Shown one piece after another: positions 41,895 through 51,199 of a stretch of 64,000 nucleotides of DNA (its first letter is position 1; each line of letters begins with the position of its first letter). The stretch is from positions 147,514-211,513 of the forward strand of contig NZ_CALUCN010000005.1 of assembly GCF_943914565.1 (NCBI RefSeq), written 5' to 3'. This stretch comes from an uncultured Tessaracoccus sp. GTDB taxonomy: Bacteria; Actinomycetota; Actinomycetes; Propionibacteriales; Propionibacteriaceae. Under the pieces are notes generated by a model. It saw only the letters and a list, made by a program, of their open reading frames with translations. It was not told the DNA's origin and searched no databases. The position numbers and the translations under genes are program-made.

Positions 41895-42757
41895 GCGGCC
41901 ACGTACAGCGGGCACATGGCGTGGGCGAGCAGCCCGCGCATGAGCCCACCGATCTGCACCCCCGGGATCGAGGAGTCACTGATGCCCAGCACGAGCAGGT
42001 CGTAACCCTTCGAGCGAGCCACGAGCTCGTTGATCGGGCTGTCGGCGACGACGATGATCTCGTACTCGACGCCCGGGTAGTGCTCGGACAGCGGGCCGGC
42101 CACGGCCTCGAGCCCGCCGGCAGCGAATCGCACCTGCTCGTCGAGCTGGTCGGGCGAGAGCTTGGGGCCGAAGATCCCGACGGGGGGTTGGATCACGTGG
42201 ACGATCTCGAGCTTGGACTCGTGCAACCTCGCCTGCTTGAAGCCGGCCTCGAGCGTCGACGTGGACCCCGGGTTGGTGTTCACGGCCACGCCGATGACCT
42301 TCTTGCCACCGACCTGGTCGGGGTTGGCCGCCGCCGAGATCACGACGACGGGGCAGGCGGCGTTCGAGACCACCGCGACCGACGTCGAGCCCACGAACAT
42401 CCGCTCGAGTCCCGACGCGGCGCGGCGCCCGAGCACGATCATCGTCGCCACCTCGGACAGGCGCGTCAGCACGCCGCCCGGGGTGCCCATGATGACCTCG
42501 CTGCGGATGCGGTCCTCGGGCAGGCCCTGCTCCAGCGCGCGGCGCTTCGCGGCCTCGTTGGCGGTGAGCCCCGCCTCGTGGAGCACCTCGGGGTCGTAGA
42601 CCACGCCCCAGGCGCCGGCCATCAGCGTGTCGTCGACGGCGTTGACGAGCAGCAGCTCGGCGCCGGTCAGCCCGGCGATGCCGGCGCCGTACTGCACGGC
42701 GCGCAGGCCGTCCTCGCTGCCGTCGACGCCGGCGACGATCAGGTCTCGTTCACTCAT
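41891..42757 (-). CDS. Universal stress protein with two UspA domains
   Basis: A 288-residue tandem UspA protein. Domain 1 (about 1-140) has DLIVAGVDGSEDGLRAVQYG at the start and GRRAASGLERMFVGSTSVAV with the G-x9-GS/T nucleotide site. Domain 2 (about 150-288) ends LVLGISDSSIPGVQIGGLM, where the G-S/T site is altered, so only the first domain looks ATP-binding. It is second in the operon: its ATG overlaps the preceding flavin-like gene's stop by 8 nt, and its own stop overlaps hrpA by 4 nt. Such proteins rise under hypoxia or dormancy in actinobacteria. Confidence 0.93.
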   Translation of the reverse strand: MSERDLIVAGVDGSEDGLRAVQYGAGIAGLTGAELLLVNAVDDTLMAGAWGVVYDPEVLHEAGLTANEAAKRRALEQGLPEDRIRSEVIMGTPGGVLTRLSEVATMIVLGRRAASGLERMFVGSTSVAVVSNAACPVVVISAAANPDQVGGKKVIGVAVNTNPGSTSTLEAGFKQARLHESKLEIVHVIQPPVGIFGPKLSPDQLDEQVRFAAGGLEAVAGPLSEHYPGVEYEIIVVADSPINELVARSKGYDLLVLGISDSSIPGVQIGGLMRGLLAHAMCPLYVAA

Positions 42758-43157
42758 TGGTCGCCCTCCTCGCCCCGGACAGCGCTCGCCCGGAGAGTTC
42801 GGTCTCGATGATCATGATGCCCACGGTGCGGTCGTCGGCGAGCCAGGTCACGGGCTCGGTGGCCTGCGTCACGCGGCGGGTGCGTCCTCGGACGAGCACG
42901 GTCCATCCGCTGGCGACCTCGGCGTCGACGTCGTCGACCTGGAAGGCCACCTCGGCCTCGTCGGCGAGCCCGGCGAGGACCGTCTCGGGTGCGGTGTGGA
43001 ACACGACGTGCCCGTCGACGAGCTGGAAGTTCACGGGCAGGACCGTGACACCGTGTTCGTCGTGCCACGCGATCCGTCCGTACTCCACGTCGCGAAGGAG
43101 GCTGCGGCACTCGGCTTCGGCGAGTTCGGTGAAGTACGTCACTGGGTCGTTGTCCAT
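42750..43157 (-). CDS. Pyridoxamine 5'-phosphate oxidase-family (split barrel) protein
   Basis: A 135-residue split beta-barrel. Typical segments are GRIAWHDEHGVTVLPVNFQL near residue 27, GHVVFHTAPET, and the GWTVLVRGRTRRV strand. Relatives bind FMN or F420. The ATG ending at 43157 is preferred over the long frame to 43388. TACACT lies 7 bases upstream (a leaderless start), within the end of the YbjN-like gene. It is translationally coupled to the universal stress protein by ATGAGTGA. Confidence 0.88.
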   Translation of the reverse strand: MDNDPVTYFTELAEAECRSLLRDVEYGRIAWHDEHGVTVLPVNFQLVDGHVVFHTAPETVLAGLADEAEVAFQVDDVDAEVASGWTVLVRGRTRRVTQATEPVTWLADDRTVGIMIIETELSGRALSGARRATNE

Positions 43158-43164
43158 GCGGGTC

Positions 43165-43170
43165 AGTGTA
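43165..43170 (-). promoter_or_regulatory. -10 box (TACACT) of a leaderless promoter for the PNPOx-like / USP / hrpA operon
   Basis: On the minus strand TACACT is followed by 7 bases and then the ATG ending at 43157. It lies in the 17-bp gap just after the YbjN-like gene's stop. It would give the operon its own promoter despite the tight spacing. Confidence 0.5.
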
Positions 43171-43174
43171 GTGG

Positions 43175-44086
43175 TCACGCGGAGGGGAACGTCGTGTGTC
43201 CTCCGAGCTTCTCCGCGAGCTCGTCGTCGATCCCGTCGGCGATGGTGCTGATGACGTTCAGCGCCTGGTGGAGGTGGGCGGGCACGAACGGCTTGGCCGG
43301 CACGGAGACCTGCACGTAGACGCGGTCCTTGTGCAGCGCGAAGCGGCCGTACCGGACCTCGACGTTGAGGTCGTTCAGCACCTCGCACGCCCGCGAGCGG
43401 CCCGAGACGTCGTGCACCAGCGGGGAGAACAGCATGATCTCGTCGGCGTCCGGCGTCGAGCGCAGGAACAGCATCGCGGTGCCCAGCCGGATCGCGACCT
43501 CGCCGTCGGGGTTGCGCAGGGCAGGGTGGCCGAACACCCGCTCGAGCTGGTCGTCGACGAGGCGGTCCAGCTCCTCGCGGTTCGCGGGCATGACCGCGAC
43601 GTCGGCCGGTCCGGGCGTCGCGGGCGTGCGGCCCTGCTCCTGCCAGCTGGCGGTGCCGCGCAGGATCTCCTTCAGGTGGTCCGGCTCCAGGAAGACCGGG
43701 TGGATCACGTCGAAGATCATCTGCATCGTCTCCGTGGTGAGCGTGGCCAGTTGCTCGGTCTCCTCCTGGTCACAGCTCGCGTGGTAGCCGTCGATGTCCT
43801 CGTCGGGCGCGAGCCAGCCGAGGTCGAGCAACGTCGGCTGCTCCTCCTCGGACGGGTCGAGCTCCCCCGGCGCGGACAGGCCGCGGAGGATGCGTGCGGT
43901 GATGCGTGGGCCGTCGGCGGAGAAGCGGATCGCCGGCACCTCGTCGCCGACGAGTCCCCTCGCCACGGCGATGGTGAGGTCCGAGGACTCGTCCATCACG
44001 GAGAGCACCTCCGCGAGGTTCTCGGTGAACGCCTCCCATGCAGCGCTGGTCGTCGCATCGATGTCAAAGTTCTCGAGATCCATCAT
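43175..44086 (-). CDS. YbjN-like domain protein
   Basis: 303 residues, soluble and acidic. The C-terminal 150 residues, including PDADEIMLFSPLVHDV, GRSRACEVLNDLNVEVRYGR and PFVPAHLHQALNVISTIADG, fit the YbjN / CesT-like chaperone-fold family of actinobacteria. The N-terminal half may be a diverged copy of the same fold. Function unknown. It starts at the first of two consecutive ATGs with AGGAGGAGCG upstream. Divergent from corA. Confidence 0.8.
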   Translation of the reverse strand: MMDLENFDIDATTSAAWEAFTENLAEVLSVMDESSDLTIAVARGLVGDEVPAIRFSADGPRITARILRGLSAPGELDPSEEEQPTLLDLGWLAPDEDIDGYHASCDQEETEQLATLTTETMQMIFDVIHPVFLEPDHLKEILRGTASWQEQGRTPATPGPADVAVMPANREELDRLVDDQLERVFGHPALRNPDGEVAIRLGTAMLFLRSTPDADEIMLFSPLVHDVSGRSRACEVLNDLNVEVRYGRFALHKDRVYVQVSVPAKPFVPAHLHQALNVISTIADGIDDELAEKLGGHTTFPSA

Positions 44087-44253
44087 TGACGCTCCTCCTG
44101 CGACCCAACCTAGCAGCGAACCGCCCGGCGGCCGTCGAACTCCCCGACGCCACCGTGCTCCCGATTGCTCCCCCTCCCGCGCTTCGTGGCAGGGTATGCA
44201 TGGTGCTGCGCCGGACCCATGGCGCGGCCGGGAACCAGTCGGAGGTGGGTTCG

Positions 44254-45381
44254 ATGGCAGAGAGCAAGGCGCGCACCGGGTTCTTCTCCCGCGTCAAAGC
44301 GGCTCCGGAGCCACCCGAGCCCGAGGTCCCGGCCCAGGACGAGCCCCGGCGTGATCCGGCCGCGTGCATCGTCGACGCCGGCATCTACGTCGACGGCCGT
44401 CGCACCACGACGCCGAAGACGTTCGACGAGGCGTTCCGCGCGTTGAAGGACACCCCCGAGGGCTTCGCGTGGCTGGGGCTGCACCGCCCCGGCACCGACG
44501 AGATGGGTATCCTCGCCAAGGAGTTCGAGCTGAACGAGCTCGCCGTCGAGGACACGATCATCGCCCACCAGCGCCCCAAGCTCGAGCGCTACGACGACAC
44601 GCTGTTCATGGTGCTGCGCGCGGCCCGCTACGTCGACCAGGCGGAGGAGGTCCGCTTCGGCGAGATCCACGCCTTCGTCGGTGAGCGCTTCGTCATCACC
44701 GTGCGGCACTCGCACTCCCCCAACCTCGCCAGGCTCCGCCAGGAGCTCGAGGACGAGCCCGAGCAATTGGCGCTCGGCCCGAGCGTGGTGCTGATGCGGC
44801 TGCTGGACATCGTCGTGGACGAGTACATGCCCGTCGTGTACGGCATCGACAACGACATCGACGAGATCGACGCGCAGGTCTTCATGGGCCAGGCCGACGT
44901 CTCCAAGCGCATCTACCAGCTGACGCGTGAGGTGATCGACTTCCAGCGGGCCGTGCGCCCGGTCGGCGCGGTCATCTCCGCGATGCGCCACGACCGGGTG
45001 TTCTACCGCGCCGACGACACGATGCGCCAGCAACTGCGCGACATCGAGGACCACGTCACGTCGGTGAACGAACGCGTCGACGCGATGCGCGAGGCCCTCG
45101 CAGGCGTGCTGAACCTGCACCTGTCCCTGCAGAGCCAGGCGAGCAACGAACAGATGCAACGGATGAGCGAGGCGTCACTCAAGCAGGCCGAGGACGCGCG
45201 GCGCATCGCCGCCTGGGCCGGTGTGTTCTTCGTGCCGTCGCTGGTCACCGGCATCTACGGCATGAACTTCACGAACATGCCCGAACTCGGCTGGGCCGCC
45301 GGCTACCCGTTCGCGCTGCTGCTCATGGTGACCTCGGCCACCATCATGTGGGCGCTGTTCAAGCACCAGCGCTGGCTGTGA
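44254..45381 (+). CDS. corA: CorA-family magnesium/cobalt transporter
   Basis: A 375-residue CorA. A long cytoplasmic funnel is followed by two C-terminal membrane helices: GVFFVPSLVTGIYGMNF, with the GMN signature, and the final FALLLMVTSATIMWALF. The N-terminal 40 residues are extra, basic and Pro-rich. ATG 44254 is preferred, with GGAGGTGGG upstream; the frame runs back to 44038 but overlaps the divergent promoter region. It ends 8 bp before the ilvD stop, convergent with ilvD. Confidence 0.94.
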   Translation: MAESKARTGFFSRVKAAPEPPEPEVPAQDEPRRDPAACIVDAGIYVDGRRTTTPKTFDEAFRALKDTPEGFAWLGLHRPGTDEMGILAKEFELNELAVEDTIIAHQRPKLERYDDTLFMVLRAARYVDQAEEVRFGEIHAFVGERFVITVRHSHSPNLARLRQELEDEPEQLALGPSVVLMRLLDIVVDEYMPVVYGIDNDIDEIDAQVFMGQADVSKRIYQLTREVIDFQRAVRPVGAVISAMRHDRVFYRADDTMRQQLRDIEDHVTSVNERVDAMREALAGVLNLHLSLQSQASNEQMQRMSEASLKQAEDARRIAAWAGVFFVPSLVTGIYGMNFTNMPELGWAAGYPFALLLMVTSATIMWALFKHQRWL

Positions 45382-45388
45382 GCCGCGC

Positions 45389-47233
45389 TCACACGTCGAG
45401 GCGTCGCGCCGCGCCCTTGTCCGCGGACTGGGCGAGCATCGCGTAGACACGCAGCGCCCGCGACACCCGCCGCTCGCGCTCGCGCGGCCGCCAGCCGGCC
45501 GCCTCGGCCACCCGGCGGCGCTCGGCGAGCGTCTCGTCGTCGACGTCGAGGTGGATGAGCCGCTCCGGGATCGAGACGCGGATCCGGTCGCCGTCCTCGA
45601 CGAGCCCGATCGCGCCACCCGACGCGGCCTCCGGGGAGACGTGCCCGATCGACAGCCCCGAGGAGCCGCCGGAGAACCGGCCGTCGGTGACGAGCGCGCA
45701 CTTCGGGCCCAGGCCGACGCCCTTCAGGTACGACGTGGGGTAGAGCATCTCCTGCATGCCCGGCCCGCCCTTCGGGCCCTCGTACCGCACGACGACCACG
45801 TCGCCCTCCTCGACGCGACCACCGAGGATCGCGTCGACCGCCTCCTCCTCGCTCTCGGTGACGACTGCGCGTCCCGTGAACTCCCACTGGTCCTCCGGGA
45901 CGCCGGCGGTCTTCACGATCGCGCCGTCGGGGGCGAGGTTGCCGCGCAGGACGGCGAGCCCGCCGTCGGCGGTCCAAGCGTGGTCGAGGCTGCGGATGCA
46001 GCCCGACTCGTCATCGAGGTCGAGGGACTCCCAGCGGTTGTCGGTCGAGAACGCCTCGGTGGTGCGCACCCCGCCGGGCGCGGCGTGGAACAGCTCGATC
46101 GCTTCGTCGGTGGCGCGGCCGCCGCGGATGTCCCAGTCGTCGAGCCACTGCGCGAGCGACGGCGAGTGGATGACGCCGACGGTCTCGTCGAGCTTGCCGC
46201 CACGTCGCAGTTCCCCGAGCAGGGCGGGGATGCCCCCGGCGCGGTGCACGTCCTCCATGTGGAAGCGCTCGGAGTTGGGCGCGATCTTCGCCAGGCACGG
46301 CACCTCGCGGCTGATCAGGTCGATGTCGGCGAGCGTGAAGTCGACGCCGGCCTCCTGCGCGGCGGCGAGCAGGTGCAGCACCGTGTTCGTCGAGCCGCCC
46401 ATGGCCACGTCGAGCTTCATCGCGTTGGCGAACGACGCCCTGGTCGCGACCGACCGCGGCAGCACCGAGTCGTCGTCACCCTCGTAGTAGCGCCTGGCCA
46501 GCTCGACGACGAGCCGACCCGCGCGTTCGAACAGCCCGCGACGCGCGGCGTGGGTGGCGAGCGTGGACCCGTTGCCGGGCAGCGCCAGACCGATCGCCTC
46601 GAGCAGGCAGTTCATCGAGTTGGCGGTGAACATGCCCGAGCAGGAGCCGCACGTCGGGCAGGCGCTGGCCTCCATGCGGGCGAGCTCGTCGTCGGAGACC
46701 TGGTCGTTCACTGCGGCCGCCATCGGGTGGATGAGGTTGAGGTTCGACGTCACGGTGCCGTCGTCGCGCGTGACCGCACGGCCGGACTCCATCGGCCCGC
46801 CGGAGACGAACACCGTCGGCACGTTGAGTCGCAACGCAGCCAGGAACATGCCCGGAGTGATCTTGTCGCAGTTGGAGATGCACACGAGCGCGTCAGCGCA
46901 GTGCGCCTCGACCATGTACTCGATCGAGTCGGCGATCAGCTCACGGCTCGGCAGCGAGTAGAGCATGCCGCCGTGACCCATGGCGATGCCGTCGTCGACC
47001 GCGATGGTGTTGAACTCCCGTCCGACGCCACCTGCCTCCGCGACGGCGTCGCCGACCAGGCGCCCCATGTCGCGCAGGTGCACGTGGCCGGGAACGAGCT
47101 GCGTGAACGAGTTCGCGATCGCGACGATCGGCTTGCCGAAGTCCTCCTGGCCCATGCCGGTGGCGCGCCACAGGGCGCGCGCGCCGGCCATGTTGCGGCC
47201 GTGGGTGCTGGTGCGGGACCTCAGTGGGGGCAT
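45389..47233 (-). CDS. ilvD: Dihydroxy-acid dehydratase (IlvD)
   Basis: A 614-residue Fe-S enzyme of valine, leucine and isoleucine synthesis, converting 2,3-dihydroxy-acids to 2-oxo-acids. Cluster cysteines are visible in ISNCDKITPG and ACPTCGSCSGMF. The C-terminal half has GRFSGGSSGLSIGHVSPEA. TAGGGT (minus, 47269-47264) upstream is a candidate -10, with GGAAGG before the ATG. It appears monocistronic; no leader peptide or T-box was seen. Confidence 0.97.
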   Translation of the reverse strand: MPPLRSRTSTHGRNMAGARALWRATGMGQEDFGKPIVAIANSFTQLVPGHVHLRDMGRLVGDAVAEAGGVGREFNTIAVDDGIAMGHGGMLYSLPSRELIADSIEYMVEAHCADALVCISNCDKITPGMFLAALRLNVPTVFVSGGPMESGRAVTRDDGTVTSNLNLIHPMAAAVNDQVSDDELARMEASACPTCGSCSGMFTANSMNCLLEAIGLALPGNGSTLATHAARRGLFERAGRLVVELARRYYEGDDDSVLPRSVATRASFANAMKLDVAMGGSTNTVLHLLAAAQEAGVDFTLADIDLISREVPCLAKIAPNSERFHMEDVHRAGGIPALLGELRRGGKLDETVGVIHSPSLAQWLDDWDIRGGRATDEAIELFHAAPGGVRTTEAFSTDNRWESLDLDDESGCIRSLDHAWTADGGLAVLRGNLAPDGAIVKTAGVPEDQWEFTGRAVVTESEEEAVDAILGGRVEEGDVVVVRYEGPKGGPGMQEMLYPTSYLKGVGLGPKCALVTDGRFSGGSSGLSIGHVSPEAASGGAIGLVEDGDRIRVSIPERLIHLDVDDETLAERRRVAEAAGWRPRERERRVSRALRVYAMLAQSADKGAARRLDV

Positions 47234-47263
47234 GGATCTCAGACCTTCCGATCGGGGGTTCCC

Positions 47264-47269
47264 ACCCTA
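47264..47269 (-). promoter_or_regulatory. -10 box (TAGGGT) for ilvD
   Basis: On the minus strand TAGGGT lies 30 bases upstream of the ilvD ATG, in the 97-bp gap after the membrane protein gene. A GGAAGG ribosome site follows. No clear -35. Confidence 0.35.
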
Positions 47270-47330
47270 CCGACCGGCTCGCCGCGGACCATCCGGGATC
47301 TCAGCCGCCCGGGACGGGATCCGTCGCCGC

Positions 47331-48192
47331 TCACCGCTGCTGCAGCTCGATGCCCCGCTGCTGGGCCACCTGGTACATCACGGCGAGTCCGTCCGTGCGT
47401 GCGCGCTCAGCGGCGGACGAGCGCTCGGGGTCGTCGTTCCTGGGCACGGAGAGTCGCATGACGATGTACTCGGGCTCTCCGTCGCGATGCAGCACGAGGA
47501 CGTCCACGTGGTCGGTGGCACCCGGTACCGTGATCGACTTCGACGCGCTCGCACAGGTGATGGCCTCGACGCCCGCCTGGTCGCTCACCGAGTTCGGCGC
47601 CTCGGTCTGCTCGTCGTCGCTTCCGCCTGGACTTCGGCTCTGGCGGACGCACGCGTCCTCCATGGAGGTGTCGGGCCCGGCCGGCTCCGCCTCGATCACG
47701 AACGTGGCCAAGGACTCGCCGTGGATCAGCCTGTCTCCCGAGCCGTCCGTCTCGCTCCACCCGTCGGGCACGGGGACCACGAGCTCGTCCGAGGACGCGG
47801 GCGGGGGCGGCGCGGTGGTCTCGGCGTCATACTGCGTCGTCGACCCGGATGTCTGTGCATGGGACGTCGAGCTCGTCGAGCCTCCCCCGCCGCCCTTGAG
47901 GAAGGACGTCACCGTGAACGCGCCGCCTGCGAGCACGACGACCAGTGCCATCACGCCGTACCCCAGGAGCTTGCCCTTGGCCCAGCTCTTGAATCCGTCC
48001 TTGACCGCGCCCGAGACGACGCCGGGCTGACGCAGCTCCTGCCACGGCCCCATCTGCTGCTGCGGGGGCGGCCCCGGGCGGCGGCGCGTGGCCCCGGGGT
48101 CCCCACTGCGGCGGGCTGCCGGGCCCGGGCGGAGCACCGTTTCCCTGCTGAGGAGGCAGGTTGTACGGGTTCGGCGGTGGTTGTTGGGTCAT
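47331..48192 (-). CDS. Proline-rich membrane-anchored protein, reading frame broken by one base
   Basis: The natural start is the ATG ending at 48192 (GGAAGGAAGG upstream), giving a proline-rich head that begins MTQQPPPNPYNLPPQQ. The body lies in another frame: MGPWQELRQPG, a membrane helix LLGYGVMALVVVLAGGAFTV, a Ser/Thr/Gly linker and an external domain of about 160 residues with two Cys. Removing one G from the five-G run at 48064-48068 (plus strand) joins the two frames into 286 codons with no stop. So either the gene is mutated or the assembly has a one-base error. A GTG ending at 48137 would give a body-only product with an atypical Arg-rich head. Function unknown. Confidence 0.7.
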
Positions 48193-48280
48193 GGCGATCC
48201 TTCCTTCCCCGCACCACGCTAAACAACGAGTGGTTCACTTCGCGGACGGACCGTCGTCAGCGCATCTCCCCCAACACGAC

Positions 48281-48314
48281 GTCGGCCCCGCCGAAGGAAC
48301 TCGACGGGGCCGAC
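48281..48314 (-). terminator. Terminator hairpin downstream of nrdJ
   Basis: Perfect arms GTCGGCCCCG (48281-48290) and complement (48305-48314), extended by CGA/TCG inside a 14-nt loop. It begins 16 bases after the nrdJ stop. Confidence 0.75.
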
Positions 48315-48329
48315 GGTCATGGGGCCGGA

Positions 48330-51182
48330 TCAGCTGCAGCCGCTGGTGGCGCCGCAGCCCTCGCAGGCGTAGCAGGAACCGCTGGGCCGCATCTTCGTGC
48401 CGCAGGTCATGCACAGCGGCGCATCGATCGCATGCCCGGTGAGGTTCTCCAGCAGCTCGGCGGTGGTGTGGGCGTCGATCAGCGACGGCTGCCGGGCGCC
48501 GTCGAAGTCGATGTTGTCCACGTCGTCGTTCTTCAGCTGGTGCGACTCCGGCATCTGGGCCTCGTCCTCCGGGGAGAGGTAGGAGCCGGTCTCGACGTAG
48601 CGGGCCCGCTCCCCGGCGGTGTAGATGCCGAGCTCGGCGCGGTCGTCGAAGTCGAGGTAGTCGAGCGCCAGGCGTCGGAAGATGTAGTCCATGAAGGACT
48701 GCGCGATCCGGATGTCCGGGTCGTCGGTCATGCCGGCGGGCTCGAACTTCAGGTTCGTGAACTTCTGCACGAAACTCTCGAGCGGCACACCGTACTGCAG
48801 GCCGATCGACACGGCGATCGAGAACGCGTCCATCACGCCGGAGAGGGTCGAGCCCTGCTTGCCGAGCTTCAGGAACACCTCACCCAGCCGGCCGTCCTCG
48901 TAGGCGCTCGAGGTCATGTACCCCTCGGCCTCGGCGACGGCGAAGCTCGTGGTGCGCGACATGCGCGACTTCGGCAGGCGCTCACGCTTCGGCCGGTAGA
49001 CGATCTTCTCGACCACCTTCTCCTCGACGACCTTCTCCTCGTCCTCGTGTTTCTTGCCGTCGGAGAGCGGCTGGCCCACCTTGCAGTTGTCGCGGTAGAC
49101 GGCGAGCGCCTTCAGGCCGAGCTTCCAGCCCTCCATGTAGACGTCGGCGATGTCCTCGACGGTGGCGCTCTCGGGCAGGTTCACCGTCTTCGAGATCGCT
49201 CCCGAGAGGAACGGCTGCACCGCGGCCATCATCCGCACGTGGCCCATCGGCTTGATCGCGCGCTGGCCCATCGCAGTGTCGAAGACCTCGTAGTGGCGCT
49301 CATCGAGGTGCGGGGCGTCGATGACGTGCCCGTGCTCGGAGATGTAGGCGATGATCTCCTGGATCTGGGTCTCGTCGTAGCCGAAGCGACGCAGCGCCCG
49401 CGGGATCGTCTGGTTGACGATCTGCATCGAGCCGCCGCCCACGAGCTTCTTGAACTTCACCAGCGAGAAGTCCGGCTCGATGCCGGTGGTGTCGCAGTCC
49501 ATCATGAAGCCGATCGTGCCGGTGGGGGCCAGCAGGGAGGCCTGCGCGTTGCGGAAGCCGTGCTCGGCACCCAGTTCGACGACCTTCGCCCACTCGCGCT
49601 CGGCGGCGGCGTGGATCGCGCGGTCGTCGGGCATCGGTGTGAAGTGGTCGTTGGCGGCCTGGTGCTTGCGCATGACCGTCTGGTGGGCCTCGGCGTTCTC
49701 CGCGTACCCCTGGTAGGGGCCGACCGCCCGGGCGAGCTCGGCCGACCGACGGTACGCGGTGCCGGTCATGAGCGACGTGATCGCTGCGGCGGTGGAACAG
49801 CCGCCCTCGGTGTCGTAGCCCTTGCCGGTGGCCATGAGGAGCGCACCCAGGTTGGCGTAGCCGATGCCCAGCTGGCGGAAGTTGCGCGTCGTCTCGCCGA
49901 TCGCCTCGGTCGGGAAGTCGGCGAACGAGATCGAGATGTCCATCGCGGTGAAGATCAGCTCGACGGCCTTCACGAACTTGTCGACGTCGAACGCGTCGTC
50001 GTCGCCCAGGAACTTCAGCAGGTTCAGCGACGCCAGGTTGCAGGAGCTGTTGTCGAGGCTCATGTACTCCGAGCACGGGTTCGACGCAGTGATGCGGCCG
50101 GTCACGGGGTTGGTGTGCCACGCGTTGATCGTGTCGTCGTACTGGATGCCCGGGTCCGCGCACTCCCACGCGGCCTGCGCGATCTTGCCGAACAGCTCGC
50201 GCGCGTCGACGTGCTCGATCACCTCGCCCGTCTGACGGGCTCGCAGGCCGAACTCGCCACCCTGCTCGACGGCGCGCATGAACTCGTCGGTGACGCGCAC
50301 CGAGTTGTTGGCGTTCTGGTACTGCACGGAGGTGATGTCCTTGCCGCCCAGGTCCATGTCGAAGCCGGCGTCACGCAGGGCGCGGATCTTGTCCTCCTCG
50401 CGCGCCTTCGTCTCGACGAACTCCTCGATGTCCGGGTGGTCCACGTCGAGCACCACCATCTTGGCCGCGCGACGCGTGGCGCCGCCGGACTTGATCGTGC
50501 CGGCCGACGCGTCGGCACCGCGCATGAAGGAGACGGGGCCCGACGCGGTGCCCCCGGAGCTCAGCAGTTCCTTCGAGGAGCGGATGCGGGAGAGGTTGAG
50601 GCCGGCGCCGGAGCCGCCCTTGAAGATGAAGCCCTCTTCCTTGTACCAGTTGAGGATCGACTCCATCGAGTCGTCGACGGAGAGGATGAAGCAGGCGCTG
50701 ACCTGCTGCGGCGACGGCGTGCCGACGTTGAACCACACGGGGGAGTTGAAGGCGAAGACCTGGTTGAGCAGCATCCAGGTGAGCTCGTGCTCGAAGATCT
50801 CGGCGTCGGTGTCGGTGGCGAAGTAGCCGTGCTCCTTGCCGGCCGCGACGTACGTGCCGACGACGCGGTCGATCAGGGTCTTGAGGCTCGCCTCGCGCTG
50901 CGGCGTGCCGACCGCGCCACGGAAGTACTTCGTGGTCACGATCGTCGAGGCGTTGAGGCTCCACGCCTTCGGGAACTCGACACCCTTCTGCTCGAAGACC
51001 GTCTCACCGGTCTTCCAGTTGGTCTGCACGACGTCGCGCAGCTCCCACTGCTGCTCGTCGTAGGGGTGGATGCCCTCCTTGGTGAAGACCCGTTCGATCT
51101 TCAGCCCCTTCGGGGACTTGCCGGAGGCGCCGGACCTGCTCGTCCTGCGCGTACTGGTGCCCTTGGTGGCGGTCGCCGTCAT
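48330..51182 (-). CDS. nrdJ: Adenosylcobalamin-dependent (class II) ribonucleotide reductase
   Basis: 950 residues. It reduces ribonucleotides to deoxyribonucleotides with a B12-derived radical, so it works with or without oxygen. A basic Thr/Ser/Lys head precedes the barrel. Landmarks are VSACFILSVDDS (redox Cys), NPCSEYMSLDNSSCNLASLN (N-x-C-x-E radical site) and GTIGFMMDCDTTGIEPDFSL. The terminal zinc-type tail reads CMTCGTKM ... CYACEGCG. ATG 51182 is the homology start; the frame running on upstream overlaps nrdR. nrdR lies 17 bp upstream on the same strand, forming one operon. No cobalamin riboswitch is visible in the nrdR leader. Confidence 0.97.
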   Translation of the reverse strand: MTATATKGTSTRRTSRSGASGKSPKGLKIERVFTKEGIHPYDEQQWELRDVVQTNWKTGETVFEQKGVEFPKAWSLNASTIVTTKYFRGAVGTPQREASLKTLIDRVVGTYVAAGKEHGYFATDTDAEIFEHELTWMLLNQVFAFNSPVWFNVGTPSPQQVSACFILSVDDSMESILNWYKEEGFIFKGGSGAGLNLSRIRSSKELLSSGGTASGPVSFMRGADASAGTIKSGGATRRAAKMVVLDVDHPDIEEFVETKAREEDKIRALRDAGFDMDLGGKDITSVQYQNANNSVRVTDEFMRAVEQGGEFGLRARQTGEVIEHVDARELFGKIAQAAWECADPGIQYDDTINAWHTNPVTGRITASNPCSEYMSLDNSSCNLASLNLLKFLGDDDAFDVDKFVKAVELIFTAMDISISFADFPTEAIGETTRNFRQLGIGYANLGALLMATGKGYDTEGGCSTAAAITSLMTGTAYRRSAELARAVGPYQGYAENAEAHQTVMRKHQAANDHFTPMPDDRAIHAAAEREWAKVVELGAEHGFRNAQASLLAPTGTIGFMMDCDTTGIEPDFSLVKFKKLVGGGSMQIVNQTIPRALRRFGYDETQIQEIIAYISEHGHVIDAPHLDERHYEVFDTAMGQRAIKPMGHVRMMAAVQPFLSGAISKTVNLPESATVEDIADVYMEGWKLGLKALAVYRDNCKVGQPLSDGKKHEDEEKVVEEKVVEKIVYRPKRERLPKSRMSRTTSFAVAEAEGYMTSSAYEDGRLGEVFLKLGKQGSTLSGVMDAFSIAVSIGLQYGVPLESFVQKFTNLKFEPAGMTDDPDIRIAQSFMDYIFRRLALDYLDFDDRAELGIYTAGERARYVETGSYLSPEDEAQMPESHQLKNDDVDNIDFDGARQPSLIDAHTTAELLENLTGHAIDAPLCMTCGTKMRPSGSCYACEGCGATSGCS

Positions 51183-51199
51183 GATTCGTTGTCTCCCAA

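Noticed and set aside
51183..51199. Cobalamin riboswitch before nrdJ
   Set aside because: Only 17 bases separate nrdR and nrdJ and the nrdR leader is about 36 nt; there is no room for one.
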